Assembly: GCA_023974075.1 (NCBI GenBank)
Contig: CM043801.1
Coordinates: 32,595,597 to 32,659,596, forward strand
Length of the DNA: 64,000 bases
Source of the DNA: Chaenocephalus aceratus
Taxonomy: Eukaryota; Chordata; Actinopteri; Perciformes; Channichthyidae
Direction of reading: 5' to 3'
Positions 10,645 to 23,459 of the stretch are shown here, one piece after another (position 1 is the stretch's first letter; every line of letters starts with the position of its first letter). The position numbers were made by a program, and so were the translations under genes. Below the pieces are notes generated by a model, which saw nothing but the letters and a program-made list of their open reading frames with translations, ran no database searches and was not told the origin of the DNA.

Positions 10645-13600
10645 TCACTATGCACACTAATCACTGCACACAGTATATCTGCATTTGCTATTTACTGTAT
10701 ATTATCCCTGACTCCTTTCTCCCACCATCTTCTTCCTGGTTCCAGGTCCTGCTGCTCACATCTCCGGTTCATCAAGACCTCCAACTCATACAACCAAATG
10801 GGTCGATTTTTCAAGCGCTTAATTACGACCGATAATCACGTTTTAAATGTATCGACCTCTAGTGCTCCCATTGACTGCAAACGCTCCGGTGGGTAGTAAA
10901 TTCTCAATAACCCTCTGGAAAATCCTAAATTGTAGGATAGTTTGGCCATTAAAATGCTTTTTGATTAGATTTCTAGCGAGAAGTGTATATTGTACTTTCA
11001 GAATCCACGTCCAGTGGATATGTAGGATCTATAGTTTGATAGATATTACGAAGATGATTTGAGGTCTCGCCAGGAGAACATTTATATTGACGGCAGCGTC
11101 CATGTAAAGTTAGCGTCAACCCTCACGGGGTGAAAACAGTATTTCCGGTCTCGAAGTTTTCATTATAAAACCGTATTCCCCTCACTGTCAAATGATTTAA
11201 CAGTTATATCTGTAGTACTCATCCACTAAAAACATCAGTTTATCCTTTAGACATTGATTGGTTTAAATGGTGTACAATGAGGTTTTGATAAAAATTTGCC
11301 GCAATGCACGTTGGGATATGGTGTTTATACGATATGAAATCCGAAAACATTTAAAAGAAAATAATACTTTATTCCGCGTGTGCTTGCTTTTCTCTTTGAA
11401 AGTCATCACATAACGGCATTTTAATACACGGTTCGGCTGCATTAAATATTACACATCTACCGTAGTTCTCTATTTATAGAGCCCTGATGAGAAGACCTTT
11501 GGACAAACTGGAAGAAATGCCGCCGAAACTGAATCTGTGACGTGGATCATAAATATATCAGCAATTAAACAACATCTTCCATTTCTTTTCACACAATACG
11601 TCTCCTCGCAGTATCAACACTAATTCGGCTGACTTTTATATTTGATCCAATTGGTAGATGGGCTGTATTTACACCATAAAGGTGCACAACTGATAGAAAG
11701 GCACTTGTAGTTTTTAAAGATATTACTGATTTTCTTTGAATATAAGAATGTCATTAAAAGTGCCAATGTGAAACGCCACTATGAGACAAAACACAAAGTG
11801 TTTGACCAAACATTCCCACTCAAGTCACAACTGAGGTCACAACAAATAAGCAGTCTCAGTCAGAGCCCAATATGATCATTCCACCAGGATCAAAATGTAA
11901 ACTAAATGTCGTTCCAGGGCAGGCTAACCGAGGCTAACCAATGAGTATATGAGAATGGCCCTGACCAGAGCCCCATTTCAGCCCAGAGTTAAACTCCTGG
12001 CAGGACAAGCTCCAGCTCAATTCTCGCACTGAACAAAAGAAAGTGAGTGAGGGACTGCAATATAAGAGGGAAAGAAAGAGAAACTGTTCAATTGTTATGA
12101 TGTGTAAAGACTGATATGTTCTATAACCGTCTGAAACTGTTAAGTCATGATGTGAAACGGTTAACAAAGAAAAAGGGAAACTCAAGCTGCTGTTACACTT
12201 TATTTTATTTATCTAAAATTAAGCACTTTTAAGATGCACATATTTTCAAAAGCTATTTTATTTATTTTCTCTTTTATTTTTAAATACAGCCAGAGAGGAA
12301 CATTACATTGTATGTATATCTGTACAGTTCTATGTTAATTGACAATAAATGTTGTTTTTGAATTGTACTTTCTTTATTTGATTGGCAGTCAGCTGTTGAT
12401 TACATGCAGACGTTGATAAAGCTTGTTAGAAATTTGTAGGGACAACTGGTCCGCTTTCCAAATCTCTGCGCGTCCCTAACAAGCTGGTTATCATACAGGA
12501 AGGAATCCAGAACATACAAGTATCCGTTAAAAACAATAATCTATTTTAATGGTAATATAACAATGCAATACAATCAATACATTACCATACAAAGCCATAT
12601 CATATCATATGCGTAATGTCAGGAGTAGGCCTACTCCTGGCCCTTGTTCACAGGCCGCCACGACCTTCCGGTCCGGGCGGCGCGAGAAGAGAGAGAGAGA
12701 GAACAAAAAGCTGAATAGGCTTTCATACCAATAGATACAGGAAGGGGTGGAGTTTACTCAACCTCCACACACACCCCCCCCCCCCCCACATTCCAGAGAC
12801 CTCAGATGTGTCTTTAAGGATATTTCTTTGCTTCCAAAGATAACACAAATATTTCACCTCTCATATCTCCAACTTCTGGTCACACAAAATACAAAGTAAT
12901 TAAACCCACACATATACTATTCAAGATATGTAGACTTCCCTGAAAACATGACATGCTAGCGATCTTCCCCCACCTAGCACCATGTCCTGCATAACACCTC
13001 CCCCGCAGAGCAATAAAACCCTGTTTACTGCAACTAGCCCTTTGTTCATAGCCATTTTAGTCCTCACATTTATGAAAGGATAAAACAGAGATCAATATAA
13101 AACACAAACACAAGTATTGTTTGAACAGTATTCACTTAACTGCTACTATTGATAATTACCAGAGAAACTCAAAGGACCTCTTTTAATATCTGGAAATTGC
13201 AACAAGACTTTCTGCCATTTCAAATGTAACACACTTCTTAAATATCAGATGCTGCAAGCTGCAGCTACTTCAATATATATCACATTAATTCATAAAGCAA
13301 GTTAGACATTTCGATGCCGGACCTTTGCATGGGGACATTTTCTCTAACTGGACCTCGTTGCATTTTAGTTGAATACCCCTGCTGTACATCATTGTTGCCT
13401 GTAGTTTAAAGAAGTCATGAATTTAATGGAAAATACTCCACCATTTTGTGTTGAAAGAAGAAAAGTGAAACAAAAGTACCGCCATTGAAAGCTGTGCCTT
13501 CCAGCTGTTAATATATAATTTGCCAAGGAGTCAACATTTAATTAAAAGAAGAATTTGCACATTAATGATTTGTAAAGTTAATGATTTTCTGAAGTCCACT

Positions 13601-14084
13601 ACTTGGTATAGGTAGCCGTGCTTAGATTTGTATGTAGGATACTTTCACTCTTCTTATTTTGAAAGGAATACTCTTAAATGCAGCAGGTGAATGAATACCT
13701 GATTTATAAAAAAAAGTGTTTATTCTTTTATGCAGTAGCCAATGCAGTTGCACCAACATTGATTTTGTTAAGTGAGTGACCTGCAGGATTCTTTCTGTTT
13801 GAGGTTGTTTCTTCATGGTCTCTGAGGCACTTACTGTGAGATGCTTCTTGATAAAAAGTATCAGATAAATGTGATGTGAGTATGTCATATAATGTTATGA
13901 GTGTACAGTATTTCATGTATTAAAATAAAACGAGATTTTTGAACTATATTATTCTTTAGGCCTTTTCTTTCTTTTTTGGTGTCTTTTTTTCCCCTCTTAA
14001 CAAATTAGTTTACAGGAGATTTGTCACACATACTGTAAAAGCTCTTAATTCATATACTGCAGTGAACTAACAAAAACATATTCT
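10645..14084. other. Intergenic region downstream of Ig copy 1
   Basis: No gene recognised. A CAG acceptor at about 10,743-10,745 opens a short frame to a stop near 10,832 and could be an alternative last exon. At 12,420-12,485 a 66-bp hairpin has perfect 10-bp arms AGCTTGTTAG/CTAACAAGCT. Homopolymer C lies at 12,774-12,787, and a GA run at about 12,690. The remainder is AT-rich sequence in which I see no structure. Confidence 0.5.
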
Positions 14085-14464
14085 GTTTATTGTGAAAGGG
14101 GCAGATTTGAATAAAATAATCTCTTAGCACAGTACACATTTTAGATAAAAAGCCTATTTTTCTTTTCTTTTTTCTAAGGTTACATTTTACACTTAGTAAA
14201 AGCCTTATTGTATTGATGTGTCCCAAAAGTAATGGGAAGTAATCAGGTTACCTTATTTGAATAATCAGATTCTTGCATTAGGTTACTGATAATTCGGTAA
14301 TTAGTTTTTCTTCTTTTTTTCGAGCGTGTAAAACCAAAGAAAATACAAACAATAGTAATTGTAATGGAATACATTGTCCCAATTAAGCTACGTGGAACAA
14401 AAAAATAGCCACACATGATCTTTAGTCTATTCTTTAGTAGAATCCAAAAAAAATTACAAACATA
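14085..14464. repeat. Segmental duplicate, left part (matches 22,700-22,990)
   Basis: Shares with 22,700-22,990 the blocks TCTCTTAGCACAG, TCTAAGGTTACATTT, AGTAAAAGCCTTATTGTATT and TCCCAAAAGTAATGG, then AATGGAATACATTGT. Duplicate homology resumes after the Tc1 element at 15,361. Confidence 0.75.
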
Positions 14465-15360
14465 CAGTTGCAATAAAAAGTGTGTGAACCCTTTGGAATG
14501 ACCTGGATTTCTGCATAAGTTGGTCATAAAATGTGTTCTGATCTTCATCTAAGTCAAAACACAGTCTGCTTAAACTAATACCACACAAACAATTATATGT
14601 TTGTATTGAACACACCACGTAAACATTCACAGTGCAGGGTGGGAGAAGTATGTGAACCCCTAGGCTAAAGACTTCTTCAAGAGCTACTTGGAGTCAGGAG
14701 TCAGCCAACCTGGAGTCCAACCTGTGAGACGAGATTGGAGGTGTTGGTTAAAGCTGCCCTGCCCTATAAAAAATACGCACCAGTTTTGAATTAGCTATTC
14801 TCAAGAAGCATTGCCAGATGTGAACCATGCCTCGCACAGAAGAGCTCTCAGAAGACTAAGATTAAGAATTGTTGACTTGCATAAAGCTGGAAAGGGTTCC
14901 AAAAGTATCTCTAAAGCCTTGATGCTCATCAGTCCACGGTAAGACAAGTTGTCTACATGGAGAAAGTTCAGCACTGTTGCTGCTCTCCCTAGGAGTGGCC
15001 GTCCTGTAAAGATGACTGCAAGAGCACAGCATGCTCAATGAGGTGAAGAAGAGTCCTCGAGAGTCAGCTAGAGACTTAAAGAAATCTCTGGCACATGCTA
15101 ACATCTCTGTTGACGAATCTACGATACGTAAAACACTGAACAACAATGGAGTTCCTGGGAGGACACCACGGAGGAAGCCACTGCTGTCCAGAAAAAAATA
15201 TTGCTGCACGTTTGAAGTTTGCAAAAGAGCACCTGGATGTTCCAGCACTCCTGGCAACATATTCTGTGGACAGATGAAACCAGAGTTGAGTTGTTTGGAA
15301 GGAACACACGACGCTATGTGTGGAGGATCCAAAGGGTTCACACACTTTTTCTTGCAACTG
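14465..15360 (+). mobile_element. Internally deleted Tc1/mariner element
   Basis: Inverted ends CAGTTGCAATAAAAAGTGTG (left) and CACTTTTTCTTGCAACTG (right). A TA precedes the left end; the right-hand TA appears mutated to AA. Inside are broken pieces of a Tc1 transposase: MPRTEELSED then a stop, [19 protein letters not shown], and [20 protein letters not shown]. The coding sequence runs straight into the right inverted repeat after ELFGRN-like sequence, so the catalytic C-terminal half is deleted. Its absence from the duplicate at about 22,985 shows it inserted after the duplication. Confidence 0.92.
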
Positions 15361-15790
15361 AATATGCGAGTAATTTTGTCATTTGCATTAACACATAATA
15401 GATAATGAAACATAGGAACACAAAAGCTTTACTAGATGTTGCATGCAGAAGAAAATGCTTTAATTAAAAAGTGTAAACAAGCATAAAACATACTGTACAA
15501 AGAAAAACTAAATATGTTTTAAACATCTTGATCATATAAAAATGTTGTTTGTGTTTTTGAAAACCTCCCTAATCTGAAGGCAACAAAATGATTTTACCTA
15601 CAAACAAATTACTTGATATTTGGATTAACAAGAACATTCAGCATTTTCTTGAAAGCTGCCTTCTGTGTTTTCTTTGCAAAGCATCAATATTTACATCAAG
15701 ATTTAGCCAATATGAATTGTCAGTACACAAATAAGTGAACATATTTGTATCCATGTCTTCTACTTCTAGCCTTGAGCCCGCACACGTCTG
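15361..15790. repeat. Segmental duplicate, right part (matches 22,980-23,245)
   Basis: Shares CATTTGCAT(T/G)AACACATAATAG, AACAAGAACATTCAGCATTT and TCTTGAAAGCTGCCTTCTG with 22,980-23,245, in the same orientation. It forms the 3' flank of Ig copy 2. Confidence 0.75.
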
Positions 15791-15950
15791 TTGTTGATTT
15801 CTACATTTCTTGGTGTGTGGCTTATGAAAATTGATTTGAAAATGTTTTGTTTGGAATGTGCAACCCCTAATCTTCCTACGTACCTCCTGCAATCCCCCCA
15901 ACTACCCCTAGGGGTCCCCCTACCCCCGGTTTGGAACCAGAACTATGAGT

Positions 15951-18052
15951 TTATTTGTTCTTGTTGAGCTTCTCCATGAGATGAACCGTGATGACAGCAG
16001 ACACCATGATGATCAGACCCACAGAGAACACACACGTCTTCACCAGGCACACAGATAACCCCTCTGGATCTGAAACACAACAGAGAGAGTTTCATATCAG
16101 AACCGACACAGAGATCCAGACGGAGACGCACAACTGAGTGGAAGCAGCAAATCAGGTATTATTCCTTTTTTTTATAGTAGTTTGAGTCCTAACATGTCAA
16201 ATACATGCACGGCAAAGTGCATTTGAGTTTTACAGACTGCCCGTATGATTTTTTGGTGATGTATTGTTAACTCTGTTTTTTTGCTTATTCACGTTTAAAT
16301 GTTCTGCACTTAATAAGAGCTAATTTGCACATGTATTCACAAAGAAGTTTCAATAAACTTAAATTCCAAACTGAGTTATCAGGAAGTAGTTTTCTCTTTC
16401 AGTCTTACCATCATGCTGGTGGCAGACATCTTTGATTATTAGGGTGGTGTTGGTCCAGCTGACATGGTTGCTATGGTTACATATGATCGATCCACTTAAT
16501 TGGTGGACCTGAAGAAAAGTATCAGGGATCCCCTCTGACCGCTCTCCTCCCTCCTGACTGCAGGTGTTGTTGTCACATGAGAAAGTGCTGTTGATGTGAG
16601 AGTCCTGTGAGCTGCAGGTCGCAGTGAAGCTACAGGAGGAAGAGCTTTCAGAGACAGAGCTCACTGTGAGGAGAGGGAGAGACGCTCGATCTGAGGAGGG
16701 AAGGAGCAGGTGAAGAGTTTTAGAAACAAGACCACAGAAACACTATCGGTGTTTGAGAGGTTAACAAACGTACCTTGAATTTTGACGTTGTATTTAGCTA
16801 CATTTTCTGGTTTAACCTTTTCCAACACAGCAGTATAAACTCCACTGTCTGCCTCTTCGAGATTCTTTAATTTCACAGAGTAATTGTTCCCAGGAAACTC
16901 AACCCTTCCAGTGTAATTAGCAGAGACTCCTTTGTCATTAGAAGTGAATCTCACTATGTTACTTATTACATTTCCAGGAAATAAAATCTAAATCCTCAAG
17001 AACAACAGCTTTGGTAACATTCAGATCCACATCCTCTCCCTTCAGCACAAACACAGGAGTCCCAGCACTGATCCCTGTAAAACAGAAGACACATCATACA
17101 GTAAATATCACAATACATAGTTTTCAATAGTGAATGTTACTCCAACTTTATTTCTGACATTCTGATCATCAGCTAAATATCATCATCCTATTATGAATTC
17201 ATGATAACCCAGTGACCACCAAAGGGCAACTTAATGTGTGTTCAGCTTTTGTGTCTCTCCTGCTAATTAGTAGGATGAGTAACTTTTGCCGAAAGTGAAC
17301 AAACATGAAATACAAATGACGTTTAATTTTCCATTACCTTTAATACAGCTAGCACTCCTCCTCACACAGAAATGTCAGTAACAATTCTGGTGAAATGAAA
17401 CCTAATGATGCATTGTTCCTATACTCCCCCCCCCCCCCTACCATCATCCACACTGTTGCTCACCAACTTTGATCCTTTTCTCCATATACTAAAGTAGCTT
17501 TGTGCAAGAACTCTCACATTGTTCCTCATTGGTTTGTGGAATAGAAGAAGAAAAAAAAGTTGCCTTGAACAAAAATGTCAAGTTAATGTTATGTTTAAAA
17601 CAGCTCAGAAGATGTCAGTATGCAACACCATTACACTTTTTTTTAATAAAGACATATTTTTTATTAAAAATATTTTCTTCTCTAAACTTCTTATTCAATA
17701 TTTGTATTCACATGTTTGGCTTCTAATGTTCAGAGTTGATAACCAGGATTTAGTTTTCTGCATTTTTCCACTAAAACAAAGGTTTCTTTTTTGGATAGGA
17801 AGATACATTCCTGATGGCAGTAGCAAGGTTTCAGTTGCTACTGTATACTCCACATCAGCTGACTTGACGAAACTCCTCTTGGACCACAGTGATGCCACGT
17901 TTTTAAACTCTTAAAGAGTCAAACTGTTTTCTGTTTTAAGCAGGACTCAATTACTGTAATTAGATAAGGTTAAAACATTGAATTAGACGTGTTTTTATCC
18001 TACCTCGTGCCTCAGTGCAGACCAGCAGCCCCAGAATCACGAAGATGAACAT
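15951..18052 (-). CDS. CD2/SLAM-family-like immunoglobulin receptor, copy 2 (short-tailed; V-domain exon frame-damaged)
   Basis: Four minus-strand exons: 18,004-18,052 (signal peptide MFIFVILGLLVCTEAR), 16,774-17,074 (V domain), 16,409-16,690 (C2-like domain) and 15,951-16,069. The last encodes a membrane helix (TCVFSVGLIIMVSAVITVHL) and the short tail MEKLNKNK. The V domain has FISWKC, VEFPGNNYSV and ADSGVYTAVL, again without the usual C-terminal cysteine. The C2-like exon is almost identical to that of copy 1 (CSFTATCSSQDSHINSTFSC). The signal and membrane exons are unrelated to copy 1. Two bases are missing near 16,962-16,968 relative to copy 1, which creates a stop at 16,959-16,961. Exon 2 is 301 bases where phase needs a multiple of 3. 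All splice sites are intact, so an assembly indel is as plausible as a pseudogene. It lies tail-to-tail with copy 1. Confidence 0.72.
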
Positions 18053-19008
18053 GACAGTCTCCGTCCGGTTGCCCTGCCTGAACACACAATGTCACAGGTT
18101 ACAGTGTGTGCCCTGTTTAGCTCTAACAACACATCACCAAGTCTTCTTCCTGTAAAAACCACATAACCTTTTGCCTGAATGTGGAAATACTAACTGAAGT
18201 CAATTACAGGATAACAAGGCAAAGAAAACATTAGAATTGTGTCAATACATTATATAAACCCAATGAAAGGTGTAGTTTGCACTGTTTATTACTCACATTA
18301 GTTGATGTGTTGCTTTACTTTAACTCTTCTATCTGGTGTCCTGCACAAACAATCATAACCACTTCCTTTGTCAGAGCTCTGTGTTTCACACCTCTCGCAT
18401 TTTCCATGACTGCATACCAAACTAAAGATACCTGCAGTAAAATGTAAAAGATATCTTCACACAGCACATATTCTGCACTGGCAAAACAAATAACTAACCA
18501 TAAAAGAAGGAAGGCCAGTCTTATGTTCCTTATACAGCCCAGGGCTTTTGTTGTTGTTGTTTTCTCATAAAATACTCTGACTTTTCAGTGACATTCTTTA
18601 CGACATATCTAACTGTGACTTATTTTATGATTTTATACCATTGCACTTTTTATGGCCTACAACACTAGGACATTGTATGGAAGATGATAACTAGAAAATG
18701 CATTTCCTGCAGAAAATGCGTGCAAATGCTGTAAACTGTGAACATTTGTGGCTGAATTTAGCTGAAAATGCTGAAAATGCAGAAAAAGCTGAATATTTTA
18801 TTAGTTGAATGGTCAAGTAAGTGTGTTGCTGAACTTAGCGGAGAAATGCAGAAAAGTGAAATGATTCGAATCAAAATTGTTACAGCTCAAATGCATTGCA
18901 ATGACTTTGTTGAAAACTTGAAAGTGAAATGTTAAACTGGAAGAGTAGGAAAAATAGAGCTTCCTTAAGCTTAATATGTAAAAGAAAAGGTTTAAAAAAG
19001 GTATAAAC
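18053..19008. other. 5' flank of Ig copy 2, then a fish interspersed repeat
   Basis: 18,053-18,500 is presumed promoter and upstream sequence; I recognise no motif with confidence. From about 18,640 the repeated phrases 'GCTGAAAATGC' and 'GCTGAATATTTTATTAGTTGAATGG' mark an unclassified fish repeat that resumes at 21,355 on the other side of the L1. Confidence 0.45.
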
Positions 19009-19020
19009 AACAACATTTAT

Positions 19021-21326
19021 GATTATGGTGACGATCCTATATAATAATCCAAGTGCTATGGTTCTGACAGGCAATCAGTGGTCACCTAGATTTCCAATTC
19101 TACGTGGCACACGGCAAGGCTGCCCTGTCTCCGCGCTTCTGTTTGCAATTTCTCTAGAACCGCTTGCACAGAAAATAAGACTATCCAAAGAAGTAAAACA
19201 GATAGTTGTAAAAGACACAGACCACAACATTTCGTTATATGCGGATGATCTACTACTGTACTTGGACGAGGTACCAACTACGCTTCCTAAGCTGTTAAAT
19301 ATTTTTACCCAATTTAGTTCAATATCTGGTTACAAGATCAATTTGAATGAATCATGTATTTTACCCCTCAATAGTGCCATGGTTGAACTAAACTTAAATA
19401 CAGAATTGCAGATTGTCCAACAATTTAAGTATTTGGGAATTGATATATATGCCTCATTAGACACAATTGTAGCAAAAAACTACAAAAGAATGTATACAAC
19501 AATTAAAGATGACCTAAAAAAGTGGATTAATATAACAATTTCTTTAGCAGGAAGAATTTCAATCATAAAGATGAATGTTCTACCAAGAGTACATTTCTTA
19601 GCTAGTATGTTACCTTTATCTCCACCAGACGATTTTTGGGACAAACTTCAGAATAGGATTTCAAAATATATTTGGAAAAACCAATACCCAAGAATCAGAT
19701 ACAAAGTTTTACAATATGACAAAAACAGTGGAGGCCTTAATGTCCCCAATCTCGAGCTCTATTATTATTCTTTCACGCTTCGAGCCTTAAAAAACTGGAT
19801 TGATGAAAGCACCAATGTACCTTGGATTAAAATTGAAAGAAGTATAGTCTATCCCCTTAAACTTGGTGATGTCTTTTTTCTGCCATGTCGCCATATGACT
19901 GTATGCAAACATTTGGACCAATTATTGGGCAAGCCGTGAAAGTGTGGAAACATGTGGAGAAATTGTGCAATTGGTCTGTAGATTGGCATAGTAACATACC
20001 CATCTTTCATAACCTGTTACTACGTATTGGGAAAAAAGCAATCCAATTCCCACAATGGCAAACCCGAGGAATACATTATCTTTCTGACATAACCAACGAC
20101 AACGGCTTGATGTCCTTCCAAGAATTGAAAGATACGTATAATGTGCCTGGCTCTTCCTTCTTTTTCTACTTACAACTACGTACTGCCATGCGCACATATG
20201 GAGTTCCTTGGAATCAACCTCTGCCAACACATCAATTGGTTAAGTTCATATTAAGTCCAAACAGTGTGAACGGCACTACTTCATATATATATAAAAACTG
20301 CAAGATAAATTAACCGGATATATTGGCATCTCTGCAGTATGGAACGCAGATCTAAAAAATTATACGCAGACTATTGATTGGAAGAGAATATGGAATAATA
20401 TCTCCTTAACATCGCGTAACCACAATCGCCAATTGATACAGTATAACATGATACAGATATTACCTGTCAACCAGAAAATGCTGTCAATTAAGGATGATTC
20501 CAAGCCCCATATGCCCTCTGTAACCAAAAGACTATTGGCACATATGCACACATGGTTTATGAATGTACTGCAGTAAGAACGTTCTGGAAACAGGTTATTG
20601 ACATTGTATCTGAGATTATCGGAGTTCACATACCCTGTCTCCCAAATATTGTATTGTTGAATGATGATTCTTCTCTTGATCTACAGAAACATCAGAAAAG
20701 GGTGCTTTTCGCTGGTCTAACAGCAGCCAAAAAAATAATAGTAATACGATGGAAACCCCCACATACTTTATTTATCAAGCAATGGATATCATCCTTCCAT
20801 GACCTACTAATTTCAGAGCTGTCAATCGCTTCTGCTAATAAGGCTAAGGGGGAAACATTAGAGGCTGTTCAAAGAGCTGTTGATCGGGTAATATCATTCA
20901 TGTAAATGATGATTGTACATATACGCACACCTTGGTGCAATTGTGGTTTATTAGGAGTTAATCGCAATTCAGCTTAAACAGATGAAATGTTATGTGGGGA
21001 AAAAAAAGAAAAAAAAGAATGTATTTTATGTGGATAAATTGTTATGCTATAAATTGGTATTCTATAATATATATATAATATATAGATGAACTCAGACGAT
21101 TGCTAATAAACATTAGGTAGGATTTTCTGTGAAATGGCAAGATGGGGGGGGGGGGGGGTGGCAGGCATGGGAAAGGGATTCCCTATACATGTATATATTT
21201 TTTGTTTTCTTTCTTTCTTTTTTCATTTTTTCTTTTTGTATTGTCTATATCACTTGTATCTGTATAAGTCCCTTTTGTGAGGGCAAAAAAAAAACAACAA
21301 TAAATAGTTGGTCACAAAAAAAAAAA
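19021..21326 (+). mobile_element. 5'-truncated L1-clade LINE with target duplication
   Basis: ORF2 fragment with the RT motifs RGTRQGCPVSALLFAISLEP and SLYADDLLLYL (about residue 72 of the first open stretch, 19,019-19,939). The thumb region follows in a second frame (19,885-20,313) and the C-terminus (HMVYECTAVRTFW) in a third (from about 20,549), so at least two frameshifts are present. The 3'UTR has a poly-G run at 21,146 and an A-rich tail to 21,326. A 12-bp duplication, AACAACAT(T/G)TAT with one mismatch, flanks it at 19,009-19,020 and 21,327-21,338. Endonuclease and ORF1 are missing. Confidence 0.93.
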
Positions 21327-21338
21327 AACAACATGTAT

Positions 21339-22090
21339 AGCCTCAATGTCCTGAAATAGCTGAATAATGTAATAGTTGAATGGTTTCTGCAGCTGAAAAT
21401 AGGCTGAAGGAGTTACATATCAGATGTTAGTAGTTGTGAATGAATGTGTATTAGGAAGAGAAATACAAGTGAAAAGGCTTGGGAAAGCAGCAGAATATTT
21501 TTACTGCAAACTTTTCGACTAAAACCATACGTCACCAATAATGTATAAAACATTTGGAACATGTTGAAGTCTGTATGAAGTCTGTATGAAGTCAATTTTA
21601 ACATGGGACGTGGTGAACTTTTTGACAAGTTTTTGTCTCTTCATGCCCTCAAGAGGCATTTTATTTTTTCAACGTAGGTAAGGTTTTCCTACGTTTTTCA
21701 TGAAAAATGATATCCAAGGAGTGTAGGGTTTGGGAATTATGGCAGGTTTAAAAAAACAAATGTGGGCGAATTTCAAGCACTCTTGCACTCTGTTTTGAGA
21801 TCAAAGCACTCTAGACTTAACGAGCTGCTCCATCCACACTAATGTTAAAATCTGAAGAAGGCCTCTTTACCAAGCTCCAAACTAAGTAAAATATCTCAAA
21901 AATGTAAAAGATATCAAAAATCTGAATAAGACTGTAATAGCTGAAGGTCTTGTGATCATTTTAAAGTTGGAATGAAGTCTCTAGTTGAAAGTATGTGGAA
22001 GGAGAAGCATTTGGCGCAAGGTGTAGGTAAAAGAGGATTTGAAGGCTCCTCCCATTGTGAATGCTATAGTTCTTCAAATGCTATAGTTCT
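21339..22090. repeat. Unclassified fish interspersed repeat (right of the L1)
   Basis: Contains TAGTTGAATGG and AGCTGAAAATAGGCTGAAGG, echoing 18,640-18,830 across the L1 insertion. It also has 'GCCCTCAAGAGGCATTTTATTTT' and 'CAACGTAGGTAAGGTTTTCC'. No coding frame or terminal repeats found. The family was not identified. Confidence 0.45.
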
Positions 22091-22690
22091 TTAAATCTCC
22101 TGTTATTATAGTTCTTATAATAATAGGACTTTTTGTTATGACAATTAACCTTAGGACCTTTAATGACACACTTTACAATGACATATTATGGCAGACTATA
22201 CTTTTAATTAGATTGAAATGTCCTACTGTCCTATAAAACATTGTACGACTTTTGTCATATTTGGCTTTACTTTTTATACTGTACTATGACATTTTTATTG
22301 GATACCAAACCTTTACTTTTGTAATGACATTTTTGCCATGCTATAAAACTTGAATGGCCATATTACATATATATTGTATATTGCATATACAGTACAGTAC
22401 AAGGACTCTTATGACCTTTTGTGACATTTCCTTGTGATATATTTTACTGTTACTCCTTACATATTTTTCTTTATAGCATATCATACTATGACACTTTTAT
22501 TATGGCCAAAATACTTTTAAATGACATACTATTTGGTGATGCAATGGCCTATTATGATGAGATGTTTTTTTGTTATGTTATGCTTGACTTTTTAATGATT
22601 TATGGCATTCTATACTATTCTATTATATAAGGACACGTTGTAGATATGCTATAGTTTGACTTTTTAATTGCATTTTTTAAGAGATGCTAT
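22091..22690. repeat. Degenerate AT-rich tandem sequence (TATGACA/TTTT motif)
   Basis: Irregular repeats of TATGACA, CTATACTATGACA, TGACATTTT and GACTTTTTAAT occur across the stretch with no clean period. Looks like a decayed minisatellite. Not coding. Confidence 0.5.
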
Positions 22691-23245
22691 TTATTGAAAA
22701 AAGCATATTCTGTTGTTTGTATAAGGAGCAGATTTTAATAAAAGTATCTCTTAGCACAGGAAACATTTTTGATGAACAATATTATTTCTTTTCTTTTCTT
22801 CTAAGGTTACATTTAACTTAGTAAAAGCCTTATTGTATTTATTTGCATTGCATTGATATTGAGTTGTCCCAAAAGTAATGGAAAGTAATTTGTTTAGGTT
22901 ATATGAATATCGAATACTTACAGTAGTTTACTGATGGTTAGGTCATTAGTAAATGTAATGGAATACATTGTATTTTACCATTTGCATGAACACATAATAG
23001 ATAACGAACAATATAGGAATAAAGCTTTATTAAATGGTGGATGTAGCATAAAACAGATTACTTGATTTAATCATCGGATTAACAAGAACATTCAGCATTT
23101 TCTTGAAAGCTGCCTTCTGTGTTTTCCTTGCAAAGCATCAATGTTTACATCAAGATTTACTAGCCAAAATGCATTGTCAGTATATGTACAGTACATTGTA
23201 AGTGTACATATTTATATCCATGTTTGCTGATCCACCAATTGTGGA
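22691..23245. repeat. Segmental duplicate of 14,085-15,790, lacking the Tc1 element
   Basis: Runs parallel to the 3' flank of Ig copy 2, but passes from AATGGAATACATTGT directly to CATTTGCATGAACACATAATAG. It lacks both the Tc1 element and about 85 bp beside it. No Ig exons follow on its right side. Confidence 0.75.
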
Positions 23246-23459
23246 TCCATGAAATATCATCAAATCAGCAGCAGAAATGTTGTACCCCTAAGGCCTTCTG
23301 CATGCACAATAGAAATAAAACAGGGACTCACTCGTTAAAAACCCACTTTCCTTTTTCTATAAAAGAGTGTGAGATACTGTTTATGTAAGATTGGTTGCAT
23401 GTAGCAGTGGTTGCCGACCTTGAGCTCGTCGCCATTCTATACTATTATTATACTGTCAC

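Noticed and set aside
10746..10832. Alternative last exon of Ig copy 1
   Set aside because: A CAG acceptor and an in-frame stop exist, but there is no recognisable tail motif and the upstream exon at 10,567 already gives a clean stop.
15638..15901. 87-codon ORF in the flank of Ig copy 2
   Set aside because: It falls in the segmental duplicate and is not preserved at 23,050-23,245.
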